NCBI GenBank assembly: GCA_022266195.1
Contig: WHVY01000002.1
Coordinates: 5,657,001-5,721,000, forward strand
Source: Tetranychus cinnabarinus
Lineage: Eukaryota; Arthropoda; Arachnida; Trombidiformes; Tetranychidae
DNA length: 64,000 bases
Reading direction: 5' to 3'
Of this stretch, positions 44,812-55,389 are shown one piece after another. Position numbers and translations under genes: made by a program. Under the pieces are notes generated by a model, which had not been told where the DNA came from, made no database searches, and worked only from the letters and a program-made list of their open reading frames with translations. Each line of letters starts with the position of its first letter. The stretch's first letter is position 1.

Positions 44812-46589
44812 ATGGCTTCATTAGGGACTAATGATAATCTTACAATTGTGAATCGATCAGTTGAACATCGGATTAGCAAAAAACTGGTTCGTAAAATACC
44901 TCATTTTGAAAGAATGTTAAGCCATGAATGTTTGGAATCAAAGGAAAACAAAGTTGAACTGGATTTTGATGAAAAGGCTCTGAAATCGTTTCTCAATTGG
45001 CTTGAATCGGGTAATATTTTAATTGAGATGGATTTTGTAATAAATCTGTACAACATTATGGACTATTTCAGTATTAGAGATAGTTTGATACAAAATTGTG
45101 CCGATTATTTCAGTCAAAATTTTTGTAGTGAATATTTTCCTGCTGTTATACCTCAAGTGACCTCAACATCTGCATTGATCAATTTTGATACTCTCGATGC
45201 TTTCATCTGTCGTTATTTCTTGAAGATAGCAAACACAAATGTTTGGTTGGATTATCCAATTGAAACTATTGAATACATTTGTGCTTTGGACCTGATGATT
45301 CATTCAGAATACCAAGTTTTCAATGCAATCATCAAATGGGCGACTTTTAAAGTTGATTCTAGAAAGTGGCATCTTAGAGGATTGTTGAAGTTGATTCGAT
45401 GGTGCAATTTGGAAGATAACGATTTATCTAAAATAATGGAAAATGATTTTTTTAGATCTTTAAAATTGAATATAGAATCATGTCTGCACTCTAATTGTAA
45501 ATGTAGTGTCGACCGAACTAAACAAGGTAATTTCATCATACTTGAAAAATTGCTGGACAATAAATTGCGAGTCAAAGTGCTTGATCGTAATTTCATGCCA
45601 TTTATTAATCAAGTAATTCAATCAGATGAATTATTGCCTTTAAATTTTGGCCACGGTAATCATGTTTCTGATATTCCATTTGATTCTGGAAAACAAATGA
45701 TTCGAATTGATTGGAAACAAAAAAAATATCGTCTACTAGATATTTTTTCTTATGGAAGTCATTACCGTGACATTTTTGGATTCATCTTTGGATCTCAGAA
45801 AAGGTAGGTAATTCGTATCCTGAATTAATATATTTGCCTTGAATCATTATCCAATCCTCGCCATTTAAGAAAAATTTACTAAACTTCGTAAACTAAAAAT
45901 ACTCATATTGATGAACATCGTTGTTCCAGCCTCTCGACGCTATCTTAAAGTTTCTTTTAGCTCACAATGAATACTTTTCATGCTTTGATTTTTTATAACA
46001 TTTTTTTGTACATTTTAGTCTGGAATCCTGTATCGAGAAGACAAAAATAGACGGGGAAAGTTCATGGTCAAGTTTAGAATTTTTAGGACTTCTCGAAGCT
46101 GCCGAAAAGTTCATTCTTATTCGTAACGATGAATATAAGTTCAGATGTTTGGAGAATCCATCATCCATTAATATTTTTAAACTTAAGCAATACATTAATA
46201 TTTTTACTAAAAACTCTAATTTCCATCGCTGTGAACACACTTCCCTGGCAACTGTTTTGGACAACAATGTTTATGTGCTGACAAGGAATCTTGAATTTTT
46301 CCAGTTCAACATTGACCGTAATCTCGAGTTTAAAAACATAGGACTTCAAAGGTTTGCAAATAGATTAAACTTCGATAACTTACTTTTAACATGCAAGCAA
46401 GCTGGTGATGATGGAGTTATTTTGATGGATAAATCGACAAAAGATGTTTTCTGTTTCAATGTCAGCACTCAAAGATGGAAATCAATCGGTCGAATCATTG
46501 ATTCTAAAAGCGAATCTAATGATCTTAAAACTTTTACTTTTGGATTTGTATCAACCGACTCGATTAACCTTTTTTTGGAACGTAAATGA
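44812..46589 (+). CDS. BTB-BACK-kelch-like protein, 520 aa, intact
   Basis: Exons 44812-45803 and 46019-46589 (1563 nt). The start is the family ATG after AAGTATTCAACT; the frame is open far upstream but without family similarity. BTB carries LDWLESGNIL-type helix sequence (here FLNWLESGNILIEMDFVINLYNI), shared with the 47383 and 50124 genes, so these three form a subfamily. Exon 2 contains LEFLGLLEAAEKF, the insert NIFKLKQYINIFTKNSNFHRCEH, LATVLDNNVYVLTRN and TQRWKSIGR (long word is split by variation between copies). The protein ends at LERK, three residues earlier than its sisters, through an early TGA; AATAAA still follows. Confidence 0.9.
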
Positions 46590-46929
46590 ACACAATAAAA
46601 GAAAGTTTTTTGAACGTTTTGAAATTACAACGAAAAAGGTAACATTGTCTATCCTCAAGTCTATGAATACTCCATGAATGACAAAAATCTAATTGTTAAT
46701 ATCATTTGAAATTACATGTTGATTGGATTTAATCGGCGCTTTAAAATAAACGATTGAACAGTAAGAGGAGAAAAATAAAGCATCAATTCATTTTCATTAA
46801 TATGTCAGTCAATTTGACAAGTTTAGTTTGTGAGTCAGGATATCTCGAAATTATTTTACAATGATAAACTTTATTCAAACATTTATCCTGACCAACGTTA
46901 TTTAAAATTTTGGGTTAAAATCGATAAGC
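46590..46929. other. 3' flank of the 44812 gene
   Basis: Duplicated-unit flank as at 44167 and 49142; no gene. Confidence 0.5.
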
Positions 46930-47140
46930 TCATTCATTTGAAGCATCATCCATGATCTCATCTTGATAGGTTCCAGTGTTAGGTGAGGCCACTCCTATTG
47001 ATTCATAATATTTCTGCACAATCAAAGGCCAATTGACAACTTCAGATATGGGCTTTGATTCATGAATTGCTTCTTCCAAGATTGACATACCAAAGTGACT
47101 AGTAGTGATTTGAGTAGCTGCTGACACGTGTGATGATTTC
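46930..47140 (-). pseudogene. Duplicated last exon of nompC, copy B1 (5'-truncated)
   Basis: Open to the normal ASNE end; matches the last 65 codons of the nompC exon (SAATQITTSHFGMSILEEA, VNWPLIVQKYYESIG). Upstream the match breaks at GATGATTT and passes into TGCATTTTGATATGCTTC, the same junction as in the 49467 copy. It carries two extra bases-in-frame changes (QITTS for QMTS) and LEEA for LEAA. Confidence 0.83.
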
Positions 47141-47230
47141 CTGCATTTTGATATGCTTCATAAAAAATATTAAAGGATTGATGAAACAGGACAGAACTCA
47201 TTTTTAGTGTACCGTATTTGGGCTAGAGAT

Positions 47231-47277
47231 GTTCGATATTATCGTTATCGATATTTTGGCTAAAATATCGATATCGG
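47231..47277 (+). promoter_or_regulatory. CGATA cluster, promoter of 47383 gene
   Basis: TTCGATATTATCGTTATCGATATT and AATATCGATATCGGG in under 50 bases (first word spans 24 bases in the sequence; its core is TTATCGATATT). CACCTG has become TACCTG in this copy. Confidence 0.5.
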
Positions 47278-47382
47278 GAAAATGGATATTGCACATCACT
47301 GCTTTTGGTCTTACCTGTGACCTATCCTATTTGATTTCACACTAGGCAACTCCTGAACCCAAACATATTAATGTGTTCAACT

Positions 47383-49141
47383 ATGGATTCATTAGGGACT
47401 GATGACCAACTCACAATTGTGAATCGATCAATGAAACATCGAGTTAGTAAGAAACTGATTTGTAAAATACCTCATTTTGAAAGAATGTTAAATCATGAAT
47501 GTTTGGAATCAAAGGAAAACAAAGTTGAACTGGATTTTGATGAAAAGGCTCTGAAATCGTTTCTCGATTGGCTTGAATCGGGCAATATATTAATTGAGAT
47601 GGATTTTGTAATGAATCTGTACAGCATGATGGACTATTTCAATATTGGGGATAATTTGATACAAAATTGTGCCGATTATTTCAGTGAAAAATTTTCTACT
47701 AAGTATCTTCCTGTTGTTATACCTCAAGTGGCCTCAACATCTGCATTGATCAATTCTGATACTCTCGATGCTTTCATCTGTCGTTTTTTCTTGAAGATAG
47801 CAAACACAACTGTTTGGTTTGATTACCCGATTGAAACGATTGAATACATATGTGCTTTGGACTTGATGATTCATTCAGAATACCAAGTATTTGATGCAAT
47901 CATCAAATGGATAGACTTCAAAGCTGATTCTAGAAAGTGTTATCTCGAAGGATTGTTGAAGTTGATTCGATGGTGCAATTTGGAAGATAACGATTTATCT
48001 AAAATAAAAGAAAATGAACTGTATAAACTTTCTGCATGGAACCTAGAAAGATGCCTGCATAATAATTGTAAATGTAGTGTCGACCGAACTAAACTAGGTA
48101 ATTTTTGTCATGCTTGAAAAAGTGTGCGACAATGAATTGCGAGTGAAATTGCTTGATCGTAATTTCATGCCATTTATTAATCAAGTAATTCAATCAGATG
48201 AATTATTGCCTTTAAATTTTTCCGACGGTAAACATGTTTCTGACATTCTATTCGATTCTGGAAGACAAATGATACGAATTGATTGGAAACAGAACAAATA
48301 TCGTCTACTGGATTTTGAGTCTTATAAACGTCATTACTGTGAAATTCATAAATTAATTTTCGGATCGCAGAACAGGTTAGTAATCCCTGTCCTAAATTAA
48401 TATATTTTCCCATATTAATTATCCAATCCTCTTCATTTAAGGAAAATTTACTAAAGTTTGTAAATTAAAAATCTCCATATTGTTGCTCTCTCGACACTAT
48501 CGTAAAGTTTCTTTTAGCTCATAATGAATACTTTTCACATGCTTAATTTTTTATAACATTTTTTTGTACATTTTAGTCTGGAATCCTTTATCGATAAGGC
48601 AAAAATAGACGAGGAAAGTTCATGTCCAAATTTAGAATTTTTACTTCTCGAAGCTGCCGAAAAGTTCATTCTTATTCGTAACAAGGGATATAAGCTTAGA
48701 TGTTTGGAGAATCCATCCAATATTTTTACACCGGAGTCATTTTATATTTGTACTAACATTTCTGATTTTCATCGCTGTGAACACACTTCCCTTGCAACTG
48801 TTTTGGACAACAATGTTTATGTGCTGACTGATAAACTTGAATTTTTCCAGTTCAACATTGACCGTAATCTCGAGTTTAAAAACATAGGACTCCAAAGGTT
48901 TGAAAATTTAAAATTCGATAACTTAATTTTAACATGCAAGCAAGCTGGTGATGATGGAGTTATTTTGATGGATAAATCGACAAAAGATGTTTTCTGTTTC
49001 AATGTCAGTACTCAAAGATGGAAATCAATCGGTCGAATCATTCATTGTGAAAGCGAATCTAATGTTCTTAAAACTTTTACCTTTGGATTTGTATCAACCG
49101 ACTCGATCAACCTTTGTTTGGAACGGAAATTAACACAATAA
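47383..49141 (+). pseudogene. BTB-BACK-kelch-like gene with one frameshift in exon 1
   Basis: Exons about 47383-48375 and 48577-49141. All family domains are present. In the post-BACK block after DRTKLGNF one extra T in a T-run (about 48103-48107) shifts the frame to a stop near 48117, and the correct frame continues from MLEKVCDNELRVKLLD onward. Without that base the product would be about 518 aa with intact splice sites and exon 2 (LATVLDNNVYVLTDK, LTCKQAGDDGVILMD, TQRWKSIGR). A single homopolymer indel could be a sequencing error or a fresh mutation, so pseudogene status is provisional. The stop lies in CAATAAA. Confidence 0.75.
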
Positions 49142-49466
49142 ATTAAAGTTTGTTTGAACTTTTTAAAATTACAACGAAATTAATAGGATAGTATTGTCTA
49201 TCCTCAATACTCCATGAATAACAATAATCTAATTGTTAATATCATTTGAAATTACATGTTGTTGAATTTAATCGGCGCTTTAAAATGAACGATTGAACAG
49301 TAAGAGGAGAAAATTAAAGTTTCAATTCATTTTCATTAATATGTCAGTCAATCGGAATCCAGGATATTATGAGATTATTTTACAATGATAAGCTTGGTTC
49401 AAATATTTATCCTGACTAACAAACATTTGCAAGTTTATTTAAAATTTTGGGTTAAAATTGATAAGC
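49142..49466. other. 3' flank of the 47383 gene
   Basis: Duplicated-unit flank, very similar to 51796-52105. Confidence 0.5.
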
Positions 49467-49675
49467 TCATTCATTTGAGGCATCATCCATGATCTCATCT
49501 TGATCAGTTCCAGTGTTAGGTGAGGCCACTCCTATTGATTCATAATATTTCTGCACAATCAAAGGCCAATTGACAACTTCAGATATGGGCTTTGATTCAT
49601 GAATTGCTTCTTCCAAGATTGACATACCAAAGTGACTAGTCATTTGAGTAGCTGCTGACACGTGTGATGATTTGC
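49467..49675 (-). pseudogene. Duplicated last exon of nompC, copy B2 (5'-truncated)
   Basis: As copy B1: 64 open codons to ASNE, with LEEA, and the same upstream junction into GCATTTTGATATGCTTC. The copies B1 and B2 therefore arose by duplication of an already truncated unit. Confidence 0.84.
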
Positions 49676-49744
49676 TGCATTTTGATATGCTTCATAAAAA
49701 TATTAAAGGATTGATAAAACAGGATAGAGCTCAGGCTAGAGATG

Positions 49745-49783
49745 TTCGATACTATCGTATTCGGCTTAAACATAAGTATCGAA
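49745..49783 (+). promoter_or_regulatory. Degenerate CGATA cluster, displaced promoter of 50124 gene
   Basis: GTTCGATACTATCG and AGTATCGAAAA remain, but the TATCGATA palindromes are lost. The cluster lies about 340 bases before the ATG instead of 100-180, because about 230 bp of foreign sequence (around 49795-50025) was inserted between it and the proximal promoter. Confidence 0.45.
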
Positions 49784-49794
49784 AAAAAAGCATA

Positions 49795-50025
49795 TTGCAC
49801 TTCTCTTATTTTGTAGACACTTTGTGCTATTCGAGTAATTGTTAAAAAGAATAGATATGTAAATATAAGTGAGAAAAAGATAAGAAATTTGTATTGGTCA
49901 AAGCTTAACACTGTCTGCATGAACGTTATTTTCAAACAATGTTTATTACAAAAACAAACCTTTGTCGACTTAGTCGATACTTCAAACGACTGGCGCCCAG
50001 ATGGCTTTCAATCGACTTACTTCGT
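49795..50025. other. Insertion within BTB promoter
   Basis: Compared with the 47383 promoter, sequence between the GGATATTGCAC-like word and TTTTGGTCTTCACCTG is about 230 bp longer here. No terminal repeats or frame were recognised; origin unknown. Confidence 0.45.
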
Positions 50026-50123
50026 GATCTATAATTTTGGTCTTCACCTGTGACCTGTCCTACTTGGTTCCACACTATTCAACACCCAAACCTATTACTT
50101 ATTTCAAGTTTAAGTGCTCGACA

Positions 50124-51795
50124 ATGAATTCATTAGAGACTGATGATCAACTTACAATTGTGAATCGATCAATGGAACATCGTATTAGTAAAAAACTAAT
50201 TCCTAGTATACCTTATTTTGTTATCAAAGTTGAACTTAATTTTGATGAAAAGACTTTAAAATTGTTTCTCGATTGGCTTGAATCGGGTAATATTTTAATT
50301 GAGATGGATTTTGTAATAAATCTGTACAACATTATGGACTATTTCAGTATTAGAGATAGTTTGATACAAAATTGTGCCGATTATTTCAGTCAAAATTTTT
50401 GTAGTGAATATCTTCCTGTTGTTATACCTCAAGTGACCTCAACATCTGCATTGATCAATTCTGATACTCTCGATGCTTTCATCTGTCGTTTTTTCTTGAA
50501 GATAGCAAACACAAGTGTTTGGTTTGATTACCCGATTGAAACGATTGAATACATTTGTGCTTTGGACCTGATGATTCATTCAGAATACCAAGTTTTCAAT
50601 GCAATCAACAAATGGGTCAATTTCAAAGCTGATTCTAGAAAGTGTTATCTTGAAAGATTGTTGAAGTTAGTTCGATGGTGCAATTTGGAAGATAACGATT
50701 TATCTAAAATAAAAGAAAATGAACTGTATAAACTTTCTGCATGGAACCTAGAAAGATGCCTGCATAATAATTGTAAATGTAGTGTCGATCGAACTAAACA
50801 AGGTTATTTTATCGTGCTTGAAAAATTGTGCGACAATAAATTGCGAGTCAAAGTGCTTGATCGTAATTTTAAGCTATTTATTAATCAAGTAATTCAATTA
50901 GATAATTTATTGCCTTTAAATCTTTTCCATGGTAAATATGTTTCTGACATTCCATTTGATTCTGGAAAACAAATGATACGAATTGATTGGAAGCAGAATA
51001 AATATCGTTTACTTGATTTGAAACTCCATTACCATGAAATTTTTGGATTCATTTTCGGATCTCACAAAAGGTATGTAATTCGTATCCTAAATTAATATAT
51101 TTGCTTTCAATTATTATGCAATCACCTCATGATATTTATAACGTTTTGATATTGGAAATACTCATATTGGTGTACATCGTTGTTCCCCACTCGACGCTAT
51201 CGTAAAGTTTCTTTTAGCTCATAATTAGCATTTTTGCGTTCATTTTAGTCTGGAATCCTGTATCGAGAAGACGGAAATAGACGAGAGAAGTTCATGGCTA
51301 ATTTCGGAATTTTTACTTCTCGAAGCTGCCGATAAGTTCATACAAATTTGTTACGGTAAAAATGAGTTCAGGTGTTGGGAGAATCCATCAATTAATATTT
51401 TTAGAATTAATCAATTTTATTATTGCCATCGCTTTGAACACAATTACCTGGCAACTGTTTTGGACAACAGTATTTATGTACTGACAAGGAATCTTGAATT
51501 TTTCCAGCTCAACATTGACCGTAATCTCGAGTTTAAAAACATAGGACTCAAATGGTTTTGTGATTTGCAATTCGATAACTTAATTTTAACATGCAAGCAA
51601 GCTGGTGATGATGGAGTTATTTTGATTGATAAATTCAGAAAATATATTTTCTGTTTCAATGTCAGCACTCAAGAATGGAAGTATACTGGGGTCATCGATG
51701 CTAGAGACTACTCTGGTGATCTTAAAACTTTTACCTTTGGATTTGTATCGACCGACTCGATCAACCTTTGTTTGGAACGTAAATGTACACAATAA
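50124..51795 (+). CDS. BTB-BACK-kelch-like protein with BTB deletion, 497 aa
   Basis: Exons 50124-51070 and 51249-51795 (1494 nt). The frame is fully open, yet the BTB domain lacks about 15 residues: after KKLI the sequence reads PSIPYFVIKVELNFDE, where sisters have RKVPYFEKMLSHECLESKENKVELDFDE (segment names only; the missing part is EKMLSHECLESKENK). That stretch covers a BTB helix and loop, so folding or dimerisation may be impaired. Everything downstream is intact (BACK, Cys turn CKCSVDRTKQG, exon 2 with LATVLDNSIYVLTRN and LTCKQAGDDGVIL). The stop lies in CAATAAA. I start at ATG 50124 by homology. It may be a working variant or a gene in early decay. Confidence 0.85.
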
Positions 51796-52105
51796 ATTAA
51801 AGTTTGTTTGAACTTTTTAAAATTACAACGAAATTAATAGGATAGTATTGTCTATCCTCAATACTCCATGAATAACAAAAATCTAATTGTTAATATCATT
51901 TGAAATTACATGTTGTTGAATTTAATCGGCGCTTTAAAATGAACGATTGAACAGTAAGAGGAGAAAATTAAAGTTTCATTTTCATTAATATGTCAATCAG
52001 TCGTTCTGAATTAGGATATCACGAGATTATTTTACAATGATAAACTTGATTCTCACATTTATCCTGACCAACGTTATTTAAAATTTTGGGTTAAAATTGA
52101 TAAGC
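51796..52105. other. 3' flank of the 50124 gene
   Basis: Duplicated-unit flank; nearly identical to 49142-49466. Confidence 0.5.
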
Positions 52106-52402
52106 TCATTCATTTGAGGCATCATCCATGATCTCATCTTGATCAGTTCCAGTGTTAGGTGAGGCCACTCCTATTGATTCATAATACTTCTGCACAATCA
52201 AAGGCCAATTGACAACTTCAGATATGGGCTTTGATTCATGAATTGCTGCTTCCAAGATTGACATACCAAAGTGACTAGTCATTTGAGTAGCTGCTGACAT
52301 GTGTGATGATTTGCGGCTTAATAATTGTCTGGCAGCGATTACACTTGGTCTTTGATGAGTTAGATGACCGAAAGCTTTCTTAGCCAGAGCCATTTCTTTC
52401 AT
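52106..52402 (-). pseudogene. Duplicated last exon of nompC, copy A2 (protein-identical)
   Basis: 98 open codons whose translation equals the true nompC last exon at 55390-55686 residue for residue; by eye the DNA is also the same or almost the same. The match ends at the first ATG of the exon, so the acceptor is missing. Beyond it lies the CATTCCAGTAGAT junction and then the copied transporter exons. It is the most recent copy, or one homogenised by gene conversion. Confidence 0.88.
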
Positions 52403-52420
52403 CCATTCCAGTAGATTCTT

Positions 52421-52715
52421 TCCTCTGTTCCCCTATCTACCATGTTTAAGTATTTTCGTGAATCTTGGCTTGATGAGTCGATTGACTCTTTGACTTGGTC
52501 TCGATTTACCATTTGGACACTGTTCGGTAACGCATGAAAATCAATCAAACTTTAAAACTAGCATTAATAATTATTCCTAGCATTCCAGGTGCTATTATAT
52601 ATTTTACTTTTGGAATCAAAAACAGCATTGGATATCTAAAAAAATCAAACAGTTCAAATGATTTTGAAAAATATACTCGTAGGAAAAGCTATGGAACATT
52701 GGAACACTAAATTTC
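52421..52715 (+). pseudogene. Copy of the last two exons of the SLC7 transporter
   Basis: About 52421-52533 corresponds to exon 7 and 52591-52715 to exon 8, with the intron between them, at over 95 percent identity by eye to 39076-39364. The copy includes the same frame-breaking CTCTTTGACTTGG word as the parent. No other transporter exons are present. It lies back to back with the nompC exon copy A2. Confidence 0.9.
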
Positions 52716-52870
52716 ACCTGAATCTAAGCCAAGATCTAAAATGTGACTTTTTTAATATAATTTTTATCATGTTATTGTGCTATTCATTTTTAAAATTATC
52801 ACTGCTGCTGCTAATATTTATTATTAGTGATTGTGATGTGCTGCTAGCAATTGACTTGTTAGTTTTCAAG
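52716..52870 (+). repeat. Copy of transporter 3' flank
   Basis: Continues the match to 39365-39545, with an internal deletion (TTGACCAAATT segment missing) and a 30-bp insertion, up to GACTTGTTAGTTTTCAA. Confidence 0.8.
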
Positions 52871-52911
52871 CGTCGTTTATTTGGCTTCAGAAGTTTTCAG
52901 ATGTTTACTAT

Positions 52912-53001
52912 GTTCGATATTATCGTTATCGATAATCATTATCGAAATTTTAGCTAATTTGATAATGCTCGATATTTTGGCCAAACCTCAATATCGATAT
53001 C
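52912..53001 (+). promoter_or_regulatory. CGATA/TATCGATA cluster, promoter of 53125 gene
   Basis: TTCGATATTATCG, TTATCGATAATC, TTATCGAAAT, GCTCGATATT and ATATCGATATCGG in 90 bases. Confidence 0.6.
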
Positions 53002-53124
53002 GGAAAAATGGATATTGCCCATCACCTATTTTGGTCTTCACGTGTGACCTGTCCTACTTGATTCCACACTATTCAACGCTACACACCCAAACTTATTACT
53101 TTTTTCAAATTTAAGTGTTCAACT

Positions 53125-55063
53125 ATGGATTCATTAGTGACTGATGATCAACTTACAATTGTGAATCGATCAGTGGAACATCGTATTAGTAAAAACCTAA
53201 TTCGTAAAGTGCCTTATTTTGAAAAGATGTTGAGCCATGAATGTTTGGAATCAAAGGAAAACAAAGTTGTGCTGGATTTTGATGAAAAGGCTCTAAAATC
53301 GTTGCTTGATTTTATTGAACTTGGTTATATATTCATCGAGATGGATTATATAATAAATCTTTGCACCATATTGGAATATTTCGGGATGGAAGATCACTTG
53401 ATACAAGATTGTTTAGATTATTTCAATGAAAAATTCTCTAGCGAGTATCTTCCTGATGTTATACCTCAAGTGACTTCAACATCTGCATTGCTCAATTCTG
53501 ATACTCTCGATGCTTTCATCTGTCGTTATTTCTCGAAAATAGCAAACACAAGTGTTTGGTTTGATTATCCGATTAAAGCAGTTGAAAACATATGTGCTTT
53601 GGACCTGATGATTCATTCAGAATACCAAGTTTTCGATGCAATCATGAAATGGGTTACTTTCAAGGCTGATTCTAGAAAGTGTTATATTGAAAGATTGTTG
53701 AAGTTAGTTCGATGGTGCCATTTGGAAGATAACGATTTATCTAAAATAAAAGAAAATGAACTGTATGGATCTTTTAATTTAGAATCAGAATTATCCAGTC
53801 ATGACAAATCTAATTGTAACTGTGGCTCTGAACGAACTAAACAAGGTTGTTTTTTCGCGATTGAAGAACTGAATAACAAACATTTACGAGTCAAAGTTCT
53901 TGACGGTCATTTTCGGCCATTATTTAATGGAGTTGTTCAATTAGATGAATCATTGCCTCTGCATCTTTTCCATGGTAAATATGTTTCTGATATTCCATTG
54001 GATTCTGAAAGACAAATGATACGAATTGATTGGAAACAGAACAAATATCGTCTACTGGATTTTGAGTCTTATAAACGCAATTACTGTGATATTCATAGAT
54101 TAATTTACGGATCTCAGAACAGGTTAGTAGTCCATGTCCTAAATTAATATATTTTCCTTCAATTATTATCCAATGACCTTCATTTAAGAAAATTTACTAA
54201 AGTTTTCAAATTAAAAATACTGGTAACAGTCTAGTTATACGGACACAAAACAATAACAAAGGCGTTAATTGAGGCCCCAGGCCATCCAAGCCCAACCGAA
54301 CCGAACCGAACCTAACCTAACCTAGTCCGACCTAGAGCGCGATAATAAACGATTATTTATTTGAATCTATAGCACTGTTTATTATATGTGTCCGTATAAC
54401 TACACTCTCACCAAAATACTTATGTTGATGTTAGGAAGACTACTGGCTGTAAAGCGAAGTTTCTTCTAGCATATAATGAATACTTTTAATTGTTTATATA
54501 TGTTTTATATTTTTGTACATTTTAGTGTGGATATTGAGAAGGAAAAAAAAGACGAAAGACAAACAATAAGTATAAATTCACTGTATAAACATTTACTTGT
54601 CGAAGCTGCCGAAAAATACTTCCTTGTTCATATGAGGGCAGGCAAGTTCGACTTTAGGGTGACTCCATCTACTCGTGATGTTATTTTAGCGTCCGATAAA
54701 GGATCTTATCACTTGGCAACTGTTTTGGACGACAATGTTTATGTGCTGACAAATGATCTTGAGTTTTTCCGGTTCAACATTGGCCGTAACATATTTGAAA
54801 AGATAGAACTTCCAAAGGTTGAAAAAAGATTGTATTTCAGGAACTTAGTTTTAACGTGCAAGCAAGCTGGTGATGGTGGAGTTATTTTGATGGATAAATC
54901 CACAAAAGATGTTCTCTGTTTCAATGTCAGCACTCAAAGATGGAAATCAATCGGTCGAATCATTCATTGTAAAAACGAATCTAATGATCTTAAAGCTTTT
55001 ACCTTTGGATTTGTATCAACACACTCGATCAACCTTTGTTTGGAACGTAAATTAACACAATAA
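53125..55063 (+). CDS. BTB-BACK-kelch-like protein, 511 aa, intact
   Basis: Exons 53125-54122 and 54526-55063 (1536 nt). It is most similar to the 39809 gene (LGYIFIEMDYIINLCTI, SSHDKSNCNCG, IEELNNKHLRVKVLDG), although the two lie at opposite ends of cluster 2. That fits the outer genes being closer to the founding copy. Exon 2 has VEAAEKYFLV, LATVLDDNVYVLTND, LTCKQAGDGGVILMD and TQRWKSIGR. The 403-nt intron is twice the usual size because a 167-bp MITE sits in it. The stop is part of CAATAAAA. The gene faces nompC tail to tail, 326 bp apart. Confidence 0.91.
54234..54400. mobile_element. 167-bp MITE with TA duplication and telomere-like core
   Basis: Perfect 14-bp inverted ends GTTATACGGACACA, flanked by TA on both sides (54232-54233, 54401-54402). 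The centre has tandem CCGAA units passing into CCTAA units. CCTAA is the complement of TTAGG, the arthropod telomere repeat. It lies wholly inside an intron of the 53125 gene; sister genes lack it. Confidence 0.85.
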
Positions 55064-55389
55064 AAGAAAGTTTTTTGACCGTTTTGAAATTACAACGAAA
55101 TTAATAGGATAGTGTTGTCTATCCTCAAGTCTAGGAATACTCCATGAAAAACAATAAACTAATTATTAATAGTGTTAGAAATTACATGTTGATTGAATTT
55201 AATAGGTACTTGAAAATGAACGATTGAACAGTTAGAGGAGAAAAATAAAGCTTCAATTCAATTTCATTAATATTATTATGTCAATCAATCCGAATCCAGG
55301 ATATCTTGAGTTATTTTACAATGATAAACTTGATTCTCATATTTATCCTGACTTAGGTTATTTTAAATTTTGGGTTAAAATTGATAAGC
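55064..55389. other. Convergent spacer between the last BTB gene and nompC
   Basis: This is the parental version of the flank found between every BTB gene and nompC-exon copy upstream. AATAAA words for the BTB gene occur at the stop codon. Confidence 0.5.

Noticed and set aside
49636..49935. 99-codon minus-strand frame
   Set aside because: Spans the nompC-copy junction and a promoter insertion; AT-rich, hydrophobic by chance.
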